A stretch of 64,000 nucleotides of DNA from Roseburia rectibacter. Its GTDB lineage: Bacteria; Bacillota; Clostridia; Lachnospirales; Lachnospiraceae. The stretch lies in the NCBI RefSeq assembly GCF_014287515.2, contig NZ_CP092473.1:1825001-1889000 (forward strand). Reading direction: 5' to 3'. Numbering within the stretch: position 1 is the stretch's first letter; each line of letters opens with the position of its first letter. The notes under the pieces were generated by a model that was not told the origin of the DNA, made no database searches, and saw nothing but the letters and a program-made list of their open reading frames with translations. Positions 1 to 8,615 of the stretch are shown piece after piece. The position numbers were made by a program, and so were the translations under genes.

Positions 1-342
1 GGGAAGATAATACTTCCGGAAGAACAGGAACTGGACGGAAGATTTATTTTTTCGGAAGCAGAAAAGGGCAGCACTGCAATGTTGGAACTGCTTGATTCCT
101 GGATCGATGACATTGCCTCCGGTCTGGTCGGACTGGTTCATATCTTTAATCCCGAACTGATTTTGATTGGTGGGGGAGTCTCGGCACAAAAGGAGCTGTT
201 TATTGACCGTCTGAGGGAAAAAGTGATGGCAAGATGTATGCCTCATTTTGTGAAGCATCTTGAACTAAAGGCGGCTGAACTTGGAAATGATGCAGGCTTG
301 ATTGGAGCAGTATATTATTGTATACAACAGAATATTCTGTAG
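1..342 (+). CDS. ROK-family protein, C-terminal part (5' end outside window)
   Basis: The frame is open from base 1 and ends with TAG at 340-342, leaving about 113 residues. The segment FNPELILIGGGVSAQ is the glycine-rich nucleotide/sugar-binding strand-turn of the ROK family (sugar kinases and NagC/XylR-type regulators), and the end resembles the usual ROK finish (GNDAGLIGAVYY). The catalytic Asp and zinc-binding Cys cluster would lie upstream, so kinase and regulator cannot be told apart. It converges on nagB, which would suit an amino-sugar kinase or regulator, but that is inference from position. Confidence 0.8.
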   Translation, partial: GKIILPEEQELDGRFIFSEAEKGSTAMLELLDSWIDDIASGLVGLVHIFNPELILIGGGVSAQKELFIDRLREKVMARCMPHFVKHLELKAAELGNDAGLIGAVYYCIQQNIL

Positions 343-348
343 CATAAA

Positions 349-433
349 ACAATAGAATGCACGCTCTGCGAACATTCTATTGTCATGAATTAATCGCGTG
401 AGCCGAAATAATGAGTTTTGGCTCACGCGATTA
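349..433. terminator. Two strong hairpins between the ROK gene and nagB
   Basis: There are two perfect inverted repeats. The first has 11-bp arms at 349-359 and 373-383. The second has 14-bp arms at 391-404 and 420-433. They lie between convergent genes, so they probably serve as terminators for both. The T-tracts are weak, so direction cannot be assigned. Confidence 0.65.
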
Positions 434-453
434 TGTTTTGTAAGAATTTATCG

Positions 454-1173
454 TTATCTAAGAGCTGCTTCATCTGCAACGATGGAAACATTTGGATGGA
501 GCTGTAAGATGGAAGCCGGAACCTGTGGTGTGATCGGACCATAGATTGTCTTGTAAAGTGCGTCGGCTTTATCAGCACCACTTACAACTAAAAGGATGCG
601 TTTTGCAAACATGATACTTCTGATTCCCATTGTGATTGCCTTGCGGGGAACGTCATTAATGCTGGAAAATAATCTTGCATTTGCCTCAATGGTGTTTTGG
701 GATAAGTGAACGAGATGTGTGCCTGCGGTATAGGAATCGGACGGCTCGTTAAAACCGATGTGTCCATTATGACCGAGCCCAAGAAGCTGTAAGTCAATGC
801 CGCCTAAAGATCCTATCATGGAATCATAAGTGTTACATTCAGTCTCGATATCCAAAGCGGTTCCATCTGGCAGATGAACCTTTTCTGCATTAATGTTGAC
901 TTTAGAGAACAGATGTTTATTCATAAAATAGTGGTAACTGTTCGGATCGTTGGCAGCAAGTCCTAAATATTCGTCAAGATTTATGGTTGATACTTTTGAA
1001 AAGTCAAGATCCCCCTTTTGATACCATTCAATGAGCTGATCATAAGTACCAATCGGTGAAGAACCGGTTGCCAGCCCAAGGACGCTGTCTGGTTTCTGGA
1101 TGATCTGTGCGGAAATGATATTTGCAGCTCGGCGGCTTACGGCGGCATAGTCTTTTTCCTTATAAATGTTCAT
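454..1173 (-). CDS. nagB: Glucosamine-6-phosphate deaminase
   Basis: Converts glucosamine-6-phosphate to fructose-6-phosphate plus ammonia, linking amino-sugar catabolism to glycolysis in the cytoplasm. The 239-residue length fits Firmicute NagB. Visible motifs are ATGSSPIG (residues 35-42), the substrate loop NLDEY with the catalytic Asp at about 67, and GLGHNGHIGFNEP (132-144) containing the catalytic His. The start at 1173 is chosen because AGAAAGGAAA lies at good distance upstream; an in-frame ATG 24 bases earlier has no comparable site. Transcribed away from argS, convergent with the ROK gene. Confidence 0.95.
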   Translation of the reverse strand: MNIYKEKDYAAVSRRAANIISAQIIQKPDSVLGLATGSSPIGTYDQLIEWYQKGDLDFSKVSTINLDEYLGLAANDPNSYHYFMNKHLFSKVNINAEKVHLPDGTALDIETECNTYDSMIGSLGGIDLQLLGLGHNGHIGFNEPSDSYTAGTHLVHLSQNTIEANARLFSSINDVPRKAITMGIRSIMFAKRILLVVSGADKADALYKTIYGPITPQVPASILQLHPNVSIVADEAALR

Positions 1174-1303
1174 GTGATAATTTCCTTTCTGTATCATTTG
1201 TTTATGATAGGATTATTATAGAAAGTGAAACAGAACTAGTCAAAAGAATCGGGGCAAATGGAAAGTACTTTCATAAAACAAGGAATTGCGGTAAGGGTTT
1301 TGC

Positions 1304-1331
1304 TTGAGAAATAGTTAAATTATGATATAAT
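1304..1331 (+). promoter_or_regulatory. Sigma-A-type promoter of argS
   Basis: TTGAGA (1304-1309), a 16-bp spacer and TATAAT (1326-1331), with a TGn extension before the -10 box. It lies 50 bp before the argS start. Confidence 0.6.
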
Positions 1332-1382
1332 AGACGAGAAAAGGACTAATTTAGACAGAAATACTTTGGAAAGGAAAATACA

Positions 1383-3170
1383 ATGAAGAAAATCTTAGAT
1401 TTGATTACGGATGAAGTGACCAAAGCATTCACAGACTGTGGTTATGATGCAAAATATGGAAAGGTTACTTTATCTAACAGACCGGATCTTTGTGAATATC
1501 AGTGCAACGGCGCAATGGCAGCTGCAAAAGAGTACAAAAAAGCACCGTTTATGATCGCAGATGAGGTTGCAGCAAAACTTGCAGAGACATCCATGTTTTC
1601 CATGGCAGAATCCGTAAAACCGGGATTCTTAAATTTAAAACTGGATGAGACATTTTTAGCATCCTATGTGGCAGACATGCAGGCAGATGAGGGACGTTTT
1701 GGATGTGAAAAAGCAGAAAATCCAAAGACCATCATGATCGATTACGGCGGACCGAACGTGGCAAAACCATTGCATGTCGGTCATTTACGTTCCGCGATCA
1801 TCGGAGAGAGCATCAAAAGAATTGGTAAATTTGTCGGACATAAGGTGATCGGAGACGTACATTTAGGAGACTGGGGACTGCAGATGGGACTGATCATCAC
1901 CGAGTTAAAGCTGCGCCAGCCGGATCTTGTCTACTTCGATGAAAACTTTGAGGGGGAATATCCGAAAGAAGCACCGTTTACGATTTCTGAATTGGAGGAG
2001 ATCTATCCGACCGCAAGTAAAAAGTCAAAAGAGGATGAGGCATACAAAGAGGCAGCCATGCAGGCAACTTATGAGCTGCAGAATGGAAGAAAGGGCTATC
2101 AGGCATTACTTTCCCATATCTTAAACGTGTCTGTGACAGACTTAAAGAAAAACTATGAGAACTTGAACGTATCTTTTGAACTCTGGAAAGGTGAGTCTGA
2201 TGCGCAGCCTTATATTCCGGCAATGGTGCAGAAAATGAAAGATGACGGCTTTGCCTATGTCAGTGACGGAGCACTGGTCGTCGATGTAAAAGAAGACACC
2301 GATACGAAAGAGATCCCGCCTTGTATGATCTTAAAATCAGACGGTGCATCCCTCTACAATACGACCGATCTTGCAACGATCGTATGGCGTGAGGAAGATT
2401 ATGACCCGGACGAGATCATTTATGTGGTAGATAAGAGACAGGAACTTCATTTCGTACAGGTATTCCGCTGCGCAAGAAAGACCGGACTGGTAAAACCTGA
2501 GACAGAGTTAAAATTCTTAGGATTCGGTACCATGAATGGCAAAGACGGAAAGCCGTTTAAGACCAGAGATGGCGGTGTTATGCGTCTGGAATATCTGGTA
2601 TCTGAGATCGACAATGAAATGTTGAAGAAGATTACCGAGAACCAGAAATCCAAAGAAAATCTTGGAATCAGTGAGGAAGAGGCAAAGGAGACCGCAAAGA
2701 CGGTTGCACTTGCAGCAATCAAATATGGAGATCTTTCCAATCAGGCAGGCAAAGATTATATTTTTGATATTGACCGGTTCACCTCCTTTGAGGGAAATAC
2801 CGGACCATATATCCTGTATACGATCGTTCGTATCAAATCCATTCTGCACAAATATCATGATTTAGGAAAGAGCGCCAAAGACGCTGTGATCACGGCGGCA
2901 CATTCTGAGAGTGAGAAAAATCTGATGTTAGAACTTGCTAAATTTAATGCAGTGATCGAAAGTGCATTTGTGGATACGGCACCACATAAGATCTGCTCCT
3001 ATATTTATGATCTTGCTAATGCATTTAACAGTTTTTATCATGAGACAAAGATCATGTCAGAGGAAGATGAAATGGTTCAGAAATCCTATATCCGTGTGTT
3101 AGAACTGACAAAGTCTGTGCTTGAGACAAGTATTGATCTGCTTGGATTCTCTGCACCGGAGCGTATGTAG
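1383..3170 (+). CDS. argS: Arginyl-tRNA synthetase
   Basis: Class I aminoacyl-tRNA synthetase charging tRNA-Arg in the cytoplasm. At 595 residues it is slightly longer than most ArgRS. The HIGH-type signature is PNVAKPLHVGHLRSAIIG (about 124-141). An FGTMNGKDGKPFKTR stretch occupies the usual place of the KMSK loop. The C-terminal region resembles the DALR anticodon-binding domain. GGAAAGGAAAA precedes the ATG. It is monocistronic from its own promoter. Confidence 0.96.
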   Translation: MKKILDLITDEVTKAFTDCGYDAKYGKVTLSNRPDLCEYQCNGAMAAAKEYKKAPFMIADEVAAKLAETSMFSMAESVKPGFLNLKLDETFLASYVADMQADEGRFGCEKAENPKTIMIDYGGPNVAKPLHVGHLRSAIIGESIKRIGKFVGHKVIGDVHLGDWGLQMGLIITELKLRQPDLVYFDENFEGEYPKEAPFTISELEEIYPTASKKSKEDEAYKEAAMQATYELQNGRKGYQALLSHILNVSVTDLKKNYENLNVSFELWKGESDAQPYIPAMVQKMKDDGFAYVSDGALVVDVKEDTDTKEIPPCMILKSDGASLYNTTDLATIVWREEDYDPDEIIYVVDKRQELHFVQVFRCARKTGLVKPETELKFLGFGTMNGKDGKPFKTRDGGVMRLEYLVSEIDNEMLKKITENQKSKENLGISEEEAKETAKTVALAAIKYGDLSNQAGKDYIFDIDRFTSFEGNTGPYILYTIVRIKSILHKYHDLGKSAKDAVITAAHSESEKNLMLELAKFNAVIESAFVDTAPHKICSYIYDLANAFNSFYHETKIMSEEDEMVQKSYIRVLELTKSVLETSIDLLGFSAPERM

Positions 3171-3233
3171 GAAAAAGGTCCTATTCCCTGCCAAAAGAAA
3201 ATATGGTATACTATTTTAAAAAGTAAAAGAAAT

Positions 3234-3298
3234 AAAACAAGGAGGAAAAACCCCTGCTCGTCAATGAGCTCGCATTTTCCTTCGGAAAACAAGGAGGA
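3234..3298 (+). repeat. Duplicated ribosome-binding site flanking a small hairpin
   Basis: The 13-base string AAAACAAGGAGGA occurs at 3234-3246 and again at 3286-3298, the second copy serving the gene at 3302. The 39 bases between them contain a TTTTCC-ttc-GGAAAA hairpin and a GCTC/GAGC pair. It looks like a small insertion that duplicated its target. Confidence 0.6.
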
Positions 3299-3301
3299 TT
3301 T

Positions 3302-3994
3302 ATGAGAAAGTTAAGTAAGAAAGTAATTGCATTTGCACTTGCAGTTGTGATGTTTGTTACAGCCGGTGCAGCAGCACCGCAGGGAACTGTCGAGGTACAG
3401 GCAGCGAGCAGTAAGGTTTATATTATTGATAGTAACAAAAATATGGTATTTACTTATAAACCAGGGGATGGTTATACAGGATACTATACACTAATTACTA
3501 TCATGGGCTGCAACAAGGCATCACAGATTAAAAAGTTAAAGAGCAGTAGTAAAGATGTTAAGGTTTATGCAAAAAACGGTTATATTCGTGCAGAATTTGG
3601 TAAGAAGGCAATTAAAAAAGCAACCATTACCTGTAAGGTTAAGGGCGTAAACCTGAAAGCTACATTGTCGGTTAAGAAGTACACCAATCCATGTTCATCT
3701 TTTAAACTTGGAAAAACCAATCTTACATCAAAATTCAGCAAAACAGATGTGTTTAAGACGAACAAGAATTATAAAAACCAGAAGCTGACCATTAAAATGA
3801 ACAAAGGCTGGAAGATCACGAAAGTATATGTACAGAAAAAGAGTGGATCTTATACAACAGAAAGAATGAATAAAACCAGTTATTCTAAAAAGATCAGTTT
3901 AACAAATAACAGCGGTTATGTTTATGTGTACTGTTACAATGAAAAAACAAAAGTGTCAGAGTGTCTTGAAATCCGGGATGCAAGCTGGTATTAA
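3302..3994 (+). CDS. Secreted protein of unknown function
   Basis: 230 residues with a clear Sec signal peptide: basic MRKLSKK, hydrophobic core to about residue 25, likely cleavage near VQAAS at 34-36. The mature part is Lys/Thr/Ser/Tyr-rich and looks like short beta-sandwich repeats, as in bacterial Ig-like surface proteins. No catalytic motif or anchor is visible. A strong AAGGAGGA site precedes the ATG and a terminator follows. I do not recognise a named family. Confidence 0.85.
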   Translation: MRKLSKKVIAFALAVVMFVTAGAAAPQGTVEVQAASSKVYIIDSNKNMVFTYKPGDGYTGYYTLITIMGCNKASQIKKLKSSSKDVKVYAKNGYIRAEFGKKAIKKATITCKVKGVNLKATLSVKKYTNPCSSFKLGKTNLTSKFSKTDVFKTNKNYKNQKLTIKMNKGWKITKVYVQKKSGSYTTERMNKTSYSKKISLTNNSGYVYVYCYNEKTKVSECLEIRDASWY

Positions 3995-4023
3995 AAATTA
4001 TTTATAAATAACCATACAGGAAG

Positions 4024-4060
4024 AAGAACTATAGGCGAATGTTCTATAGTTCTTTTTTTA
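4024..4060 (+). terminator. Rho-independent terminator of the secreted-protein gene
   Basis: AGAACTATAG (4025-4034) pairs with CTATAGTTCT (4044-4053), followed by a run of T. Confidence 0.85.
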
Positions 4061-4061
4061 T

Positions 4062-4089
4062 GCATAAAAATAAGCCTGTCTCATAGAAT
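4062..4089 (+). promoter_or_regulatory. Candidate sigma-E promoter of the spoIIIA operon
   Basis: GCATAAA (4062-4068), a 13-bp spacer and CATAGAAT (4082-4089) resemble the mother-cell sigma-E pattern (KMATATT, 13-16 bp, CATACAnT). It sits 26 bp before spoIIIAA, an operon controlled by sigma-E in Bacillus. The assignment is inferred. Confidence 0.45.
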
Positions 4090-4115
4090 GAATTAAAAGA
4101 AACGGGGGGAGGCAT

Positions 4116-5021
4116 ATGGAAAATCTGAAAGTTTTGTTTCCGGTACATATCAGAGAAAAAATAAAGGATGATGGGTGGATGGACGGACTTGAAGAAATTC
4201 GTATCCGGGTAAATCAGCCAATCGAGCTTGAATATGCAGATGAAACACGCTGTCTGACAAATGCAGATGATAAGATAACAGGTGCTGATATTGCAGAGAT
4301 GTTAAGCTATATCAGTGAGTATTCTCTGTATGCATATCAGGAGGAATTGCGGCAGGGCTATATTACGATCGAGGGGGGACACAGGATCGGAATTGCAGGG
4401 GAAATCGCAAAAGACAGGGAAGGGATTGCAGGGATAAAATATGTCAGCTTTATGAATATTCGTGTGGCACATGAAAAAAAAGGATGCGCAAAAGAAATTC
4501 TGCCCTATCTGAAAAACGGAAACAGTATCTATAATACATTGCTGGTATCAAAACCGGGAGCTGGAAAAACAACCTGTCTGCGTGACTGTATCCGCAGTCT
4601 TTCAAACGGGAAAGAGGGATGGGATGGCATGAAAATCTGTGTGCTGGATGAGAGGTCAGAGATCGCAGCCTGTCATTTGGGCATTCCGCAGAATGATATG
4701 GGAATGCGGACAGATGTTTTGTCCGGATGTGAAAAATCGGATGGAATGATACTCATGCTGCGTTCCATGTCCCCACAGATCATAGCAGTGGACGAACTTG
4801 GTGGGAAAAAGGATTTTGAAGCGGTCGAACAGGCAGCATATTCGGGAGTGCATATTCTTGGCACAGTGCATGCGGACACGGTGGAAGAATTATGGGAAAA
4901 GCCTTATCTGAGACAAGGAATAAAGAAAGGAATTTTTGAGCGGTTTATTCTGATCCGGCGCAGCCGGTCCGGAGAACGGGAGTTTCAGGTCTTTAACGGG
5001 AAAAGAGAAAGATTATGCTGA
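4116..5021 (+). CDS. spoIIIAA: Stage III sporulation protein AA (secretion-type ATPase)
   Basis: Cytoplasmic (mother-cell) ATPase of the SpoIIIA-SpoIIQ channel that links mother cell and forespore; related to type II/IV secretion ATPases. 301 residues. The Walker A-type loop is SKPGAGKTT (145-153), where a Ser replaces the first Gly, and the Walker B-type strand is QIIAVDELG (221-229). The RNA-binding-like N-terminal region EEIRIRVNQPIEL is typical of SpoIIIAA. A GGGGGGAGG site precedes the ATG. It overlaps spoIIIAB by 7 bases, so the pair is translationally coupled. Confidence 0.95.
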   Translation: MENLKVLFPVHIREKIKDDGWMDGLEEIRIRVNQPIELEYADETRCLTNADDKITGADIAEMLSYISEYSLYAYQEELRQGYITIEGGHRIGIAGEIAKDREGIAGIKYVSFMNIRVAHEKKGCAKEILPYLKNGNSIYNTLLVSKPGAGKTTCLRDCIRSLSNGKEGWDGMKICVLDERSEIAACHLGIPQNDMGMRTDVLSGCEKSDGMILMLRSMSPQIIAVDELGGKKDFEAVEQAAYSGVHILGTVHADTVEELWEKPYLRQGIKKGIFERFILIRRSRSGEREFQVFNGKRERLC

Positions 5022-5533
5022 AACTGATAGGTGGTATTTTAGTTGCGGGTTCCGGAGTCGGACTTGCCGTAAGCATGATAGGTGAGATCAGACAGCATCT
5101 GCAAAGGCTGTACGAGATCCGGCAGCTTCTGTTAAATATTTCCGGGGAGGAGGCACTTGCATTGCTCCCGATGGAGCATATCCTGGATAAACCGGGGCTG
5201 ACAAAAGATGCCGCGCTGCAAAAGGTATGCAGGGAGATCGCAGAAAGTCTTGCCGCGAAAAAAGAGGGAAGCGGAAGTGAGATCTGGCGGGAGGCATTTT
5301 GGAAAAACCAGAAAGAACTGGGGCTTCACGCGGCGGAACTTGAAATTACCGCAAATGCAGGTACCGCTTTTTTTGGCAGAAATATCAAAGAGAACGAGAA
5401 AATGCTTTCTATTTATTTAGAGAGACTTGATTTTGTGATCGGACAGGAGCGGAAAGAGCAGAGAGAAAAGCAGAAAGTGGCGGGGACCGTCAGTGTAATT
5501 GGGGGGATGATGTTGGTGATACTTTTGATATAG
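5015..5533 (+). CDS. spoIIIAB: Stage III sporulation protein AB
   Basis: Inner-membrane component of the SpoIIIA complex, distantly related to type II secretion GspF proteins. 172 residues: an N-terminal membrane segment (about 4-24), a helical cytoplasmic middle, and a C-terminal membrane segment (about 154-172). It starts within spoIIIAA, and spoIIIAC follows after about 50 bases. Confidence 0.93.
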   Translation: MLKLIGGILVAGSGVGLAVSMIGEIRQHLQRLYEIRQLLLNISGEEALALLPMEHILDKPGLTKDAALQKVCREIAESLAAKKEGSGSEIWREAFWKNQKELGLHAAELEITANAGTAFFGRNIKENEKMLSIYLERLDFVIGQERKEQREKQKVAGTVSVIGGMMLVILLI

Positions 5534-5585
5534 CATGGGAAAAACAGGTATATCAGGCAGTCAGGAGAGGGGAATTGGATTACGG

Positions 5586-5780
5586 ATGAGTGTTAATTTG
5601 ATATTTAAAATTGCAGCGGTCGGGATTTTAGTCACGGTCATCAGTCAGGTGTTAAAACACAGCGGAAGAGAGGAACATGCGTTTCTGACAAGTCTTGCAG
5701 GACTTTTGATCGTCCTCTTCTGGATCGTTCCATATATTTATGAATTGTTTGAGACCATGCAGTCGCTGTTTGCACTATAA
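5586..5780 (+). CDS. spoIIIAC: Stage III sporulation protein AC
   Basis: 64-residue membrane protein with two hydrophobic helices, the normal size for SpoIIIAC. The start at 5586 (MSVNLIFKIAAVG) is chosen over the in-frame ATG at 5535 because it gives the family length and follows an AGGAGAGGGG site. It forms part of the mother-cell side of the SpoIIIA channel. Confidence 0.92.
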   Translation: MSVNLIFKIAAVGILVTVISQVLKHSGREEHAFLTSLAGLLIVLFWIVPYIYELFETMQSLFAL

Positions 5781-5820
5781 AAATTACCGGGATGAAAACA
5801 TCACGGGGCGGAGGGATGGT

Positions 5821-6243
5821 ATGCAAACAGGTAAAAACAGGGCAAAAATGAGGCGTGAAATGGACATTTTAAGAATATCGGTTCTTGGTATCGCAGGCGT
5901 TCTTCTGGCTGTGTTACTGCAGAAAGAAAAAAGTGAATACAGTATGTTTATCAGTATGGCGGTCTGCATCTGCATTTTTATCTATATTATTGGAAAGGTG
6001 GAAACGGTCATTGACTTTGCAAAAAAAATGCAGTCGTTTGCTGCGGTGGATCAGACGTATATCACACTGATCTTAAAAATGGTCGGGATCACCTATGTGG
6101 CGGAGTTTGCAATGAATATCTGCAAAGATGCCGGATATGCGGCGGTTGGAAATCAGATCGAACTGTTTGCAAAACTGTCGATTTTAGTCTTAAGTATCCC
6201 GGTTTTAACCGTATTTTTAGAGACTGTCGGGAGTTTTTTATGA
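5821..6243 (+). CDS. spoIIIAD: Stage III sporulation protein AD
   Basis: Membrane protein of the SpoIIIA channel. Core residues ISVLGIAGVLLAVLLQ and the later ITYVAEFAMNICKDAG match SpoIIIAD. Two starts are plausible. ATG 5821 has GGAGGG five bases upstream and gives 140 residues. ATG 5860 gives 127 residues and better matches the family N-terminus. It overlaps spoIIIAE by 4 bases (ATGA), so the genes are coupled. Confidence 0.9.
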   Translation: MQTGKNRAKMRREMDILRISVLGIAGVLLAVLLQKEKSEYSMFISMAVCICIFIYIIGKVETVIDFAKKMQSFAAVDQTYITLILKMVGITYVAEFAMNICKDAGYAAVGNQIELFAKLSILVLSIPVLTVFLETVGSFL

Positions 6244-7406
6244 AGAAAAAGTGGGTTGTGTGCGTGGCATGTATTCTGATATTGTGCATGACAGCAGCAG
6301 TACCGGTTTTTGCTGCGGGAAAAAATGCGCAGAATGATAAAACGGATTATCTGGACGAGATGACAGGGGAACTGGACTTCTCGAAACTGGATCATTTTAT
6401 GGGGCAGGATGCAGGGGATGGTGGGATCACATTCTCAGAGCTTGTGGAAGAATTGCTGCATCAGGAAAATCCGGGAACGGTATATAAACAGCTTGGCCCC
6501 TGGCTGGTCAGCCAATTATGTGAGTCGGTCCGCGAAAACCGCAAAATACTGGTGGAGGTGGTGCTGCTTGCCGTTTGTTTTTCCGTGCTTAAAAATTTTG
6601 CCGGTGCGTTTGCGTCATCTTATGTGTCGGATCTTTGCTTTATCCTTGTTTTCTGTGTCCTGGCAGTGCTGATGATGCAGTCATTTCTGACGTTCCGTGG
6701 CATTGTGTGCGGTGTGCTGGAGAAGAGTGTGGAATTTTTCCGGATCTTTATACCGACGTTTAGCATTGCGATGGTGTTTTCCGCGGGTGCCGGCAGCGCG
6801 TCAGGATTTTACCAGACGGCGTTTCTGATCATATATCTGATCGAGTGGCTGTTTCTTACCATTCTGGTGCCGATGATCCACATATACATATTGACGGTAT
6901 TTATCAATTATTTTTTCGAGGAGGAAAAATTTGCAAATATGATGGAACTGATCGGCGGACTGATCCAGTGGATCATCCGGCTTGCCGGGATCATTGTGCT
7001 GGGGTTAAACGTCGTGCAGGGGATCGTGGCACCGGCGAAGGACAGGCTGCTTTACGGGACAGCAGGGCGGGCAATGGCAATGATCCCAGGGATCGGCAAT
7101 GCGGTGAATGGAGTCAGTGAACTTTTGCTTGGCTCCGGGATCATGATCAAAAACTGTGTCGGTGCGGCAGCTCTGATCGTGCTGGTCATTTTAGTGTCGG
7201 TGCCGATGGCGCAGGCGGGATGTATCGTATTTTTTTATAAGGTAGCTGCCGCTGTGGTGGAGCCGGTTGCGGATAAGAGGATCGCCGGATGTTTAAAGGG
7301 GATGGCGCAGGGCGGGATGCTCTATTTAAAGCTGATGGGATATTGTGTGATGCTGATCTTTTTAACGATTGCACTGACGGTCGCATCTTCCGGTTTTATA
7401 TATTGA
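6240..7406 (+). CDS. spoIIIAE: Stage III sporulation protein AE
   Basis: 388-residue polytopic membrane protein of the mother-cell/forespore channel. An N-terminal signal sequence (MKKKWVVCVACILILCM, with AAVPVFAAG near the cleavage site) is followed by an acidic soluble stretch and about six to eight hydrophobic segments. The loop VVQGIVAPAKDRLLYGTAGR (about 258-277) and the Gly/Ala-rich C-terminal part are characteristic. No oddities seen. Confidence 0.94.
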   Translation: MKKKWVVCVACILILCMTAAVPVFAAGKNAQNDKTDYLDEMTGELDFSKLDHFMGQDAGDGGITFSELVEELLHQENPGTVYKQLGPWLVSQLCESVRENRKILVEVVLLAVCFSVLKNFAGAFASSYVSDLCFILVFCVLAVLMMQSFLTFRGIVCGVLEKSVEFFRIFIPTFSIAMVFSAGAGSASGFYQTAFLIIYLIEWLFLTILVPMIHIYILTVFINYFFEEEKFANMMELIGGLIQWIIRLAGIIVLGLNVVQGIVAPAKDRLLYGTAGRAMAMIPGIGNAVNGVSELLLGSGIMIKNCVGAAALIVLVILVSVPMAQAGCIVFFYKVAAAVVEPVADKRIAGCLKGMAQGGMLYLKLMGYCVMLIFLTIALTVASSGFIY

Positions 7407-7443
7407 CTTTGATATCTTAGCTCATTTACAGAGAGGAAAATGG

Positions 7444-8013
7444 ATGAACACGTTTGTGAAATATATTCAGAATTTTTTTGCACTTTTTCTGCTGCTTATG
7501 GTGGTAAGGCAGCTGATCCCAAATGGCAGATTAAAAAAATACATTTATTTTTTTACGGAACTGGTGTTTGTGATCGGTATCCTGCAGCCGTTTTTTTCTC
7601 TTTTTGGTGATGATGCTGATTTGCTGGATAAAATCCGGTATGAGACTTTTACGGAAAATTTAAGTGAGGCATCCAGGGATGTAAGCCGCATGGAATTTTT
7701 GCAGAATGATTATTACCGGAAAGAATATGAGGATGCGGCGGCACTGGATGTTCTGAGTACTGCGGATGGGTATTTAGATCCGTTTGGACTTGCGGGAAAG
7801 CGCGCTTCGGTGGAACTGACGGAAAATTATGAAGTGAAAAAAATCGTGCTTACGGTGGAGGAAAAAGAGGAGGATGACACGGAGGGGATGTTTGTGGAAC
7901 AGGGAAAAGCACAGGGCAGCAAAGTCGTGCTTGACGGGCTGAAACAGAAACTTATGCAGTATTATGGGGTAGAGGAAGAACAGATACAGATTTCCTATGG
8001 TGGTGAAAGATGA
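7444..8013 (+). CDS. spoIIIAF: Stage III sporulation protein AF
   Basis: 189 residues. Two membrane helices occupy the first 60 residues and a soluble C-terminal domain resembling ring-forming secretion modules follows. GAGAGGAAAATGG precedes the ATG. The C-terminus overlaps spoIIIAG by 4 bases. Confidence 0.92.
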   Translation: MNTFVKYIQNFFALFLLLMVVRQLIPNGRLKKYIYFFTELVFVIGILQPFFSLFGDDADLLDKIRYETFTENLSEASRDVSRMEFLQNDYYRKEYEDAAALDVLSTADGYLDPFGLAGKRASVELTENYEVKKIVLTVEEKEEDDTEGMFVEQGKAQGSKVVLDGLKQKLMQYYGVEEEQIQISYGGER

Positions 8014-8615
8014 CGGAGAGACTGAAAGAGTTTTTACAGCAGAAAAAGTGGCGTCAGTTAAAAAAGACAGACTGGATCGCGGCTGCCCTTGTGGGGGTGC
8101 TTCTTCTTGTGGTGGCGATGCCTTCCGGTGGAACGGGCGTACATATATCGGAAAATAAAAAAGAGGACACCGCGCAGGAGAAAACGGAACAGAAATACGA
8201 AAAAAAGGACTATGCGGAGTATTTAGAGCATAAATTAGAACAGGTGTTAGGACAGATGGAAGGAGTGGGGAAAGTTTCTGTCATGGTCACGGTGGCAGAT
8301 CAGGGGGAAGATATCATAGAAAAGGATAAGACAGAACATACATCCACAGTCACAAATACGGACAGCGGGAGTATGGAGATGACGACGGAAAAGGAAAGTG
8401 GGGAAGAGACGGTATATGAGGAGAGCGGCGGCGAAAAAGCTCCGTATGTCAGCAAAGAAATACTTCCGGAGATCGAGGGGGTGCTTGTGGTGGCAGAAGG
8501 GGGAGACAGCCCGCGGATCGTTTCTGATATTTCAGATGCCGTAAAGGCATTATTTCAGGTGGAGGCACATAGAATTAAGGTAGTAAAGATGAGTTCGAAG
8601 GAGGATGGAACGTGA
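8010..8615 (+). CDS. spoIIIAG: Stage III sporulation protein AG (ring-forming channel subunit)
   Basis: 201 residues: a short cytoplasmic start, one membrane helix (about 23-40), a Lys/Glu-rich linker, then a domain containing LEQVLGQMEGVGKVSVMVTV (about 73-92) typical of the SpoIIIAG ring-building motif. A charged insertion (about 100-145, Thr/Ser/Glu-rich) corresponds to the beta-crown insertion of the family. It overlaps spoIIIAF and spoIIIAH by 4 bases each. Confidence 0.93.
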   Translation: MTERLKEFLQQKKWRQLKKTDWIAAALVGVLLLVVAMPSGGTGVHISENKKEDTAQEKTEQKYEKKDYAEYLEHKLEQVLGQMEGVGKVSVMVTVADQGEDIIEKDKTEHTSTVTNTDSGSMEMTTEKESGEETVYEESGGEKAPYVSKEILPEIEGVLVVAEGGDSPRIVSDISDAVKALFQVEAHRIKVVKMSSKEDGT

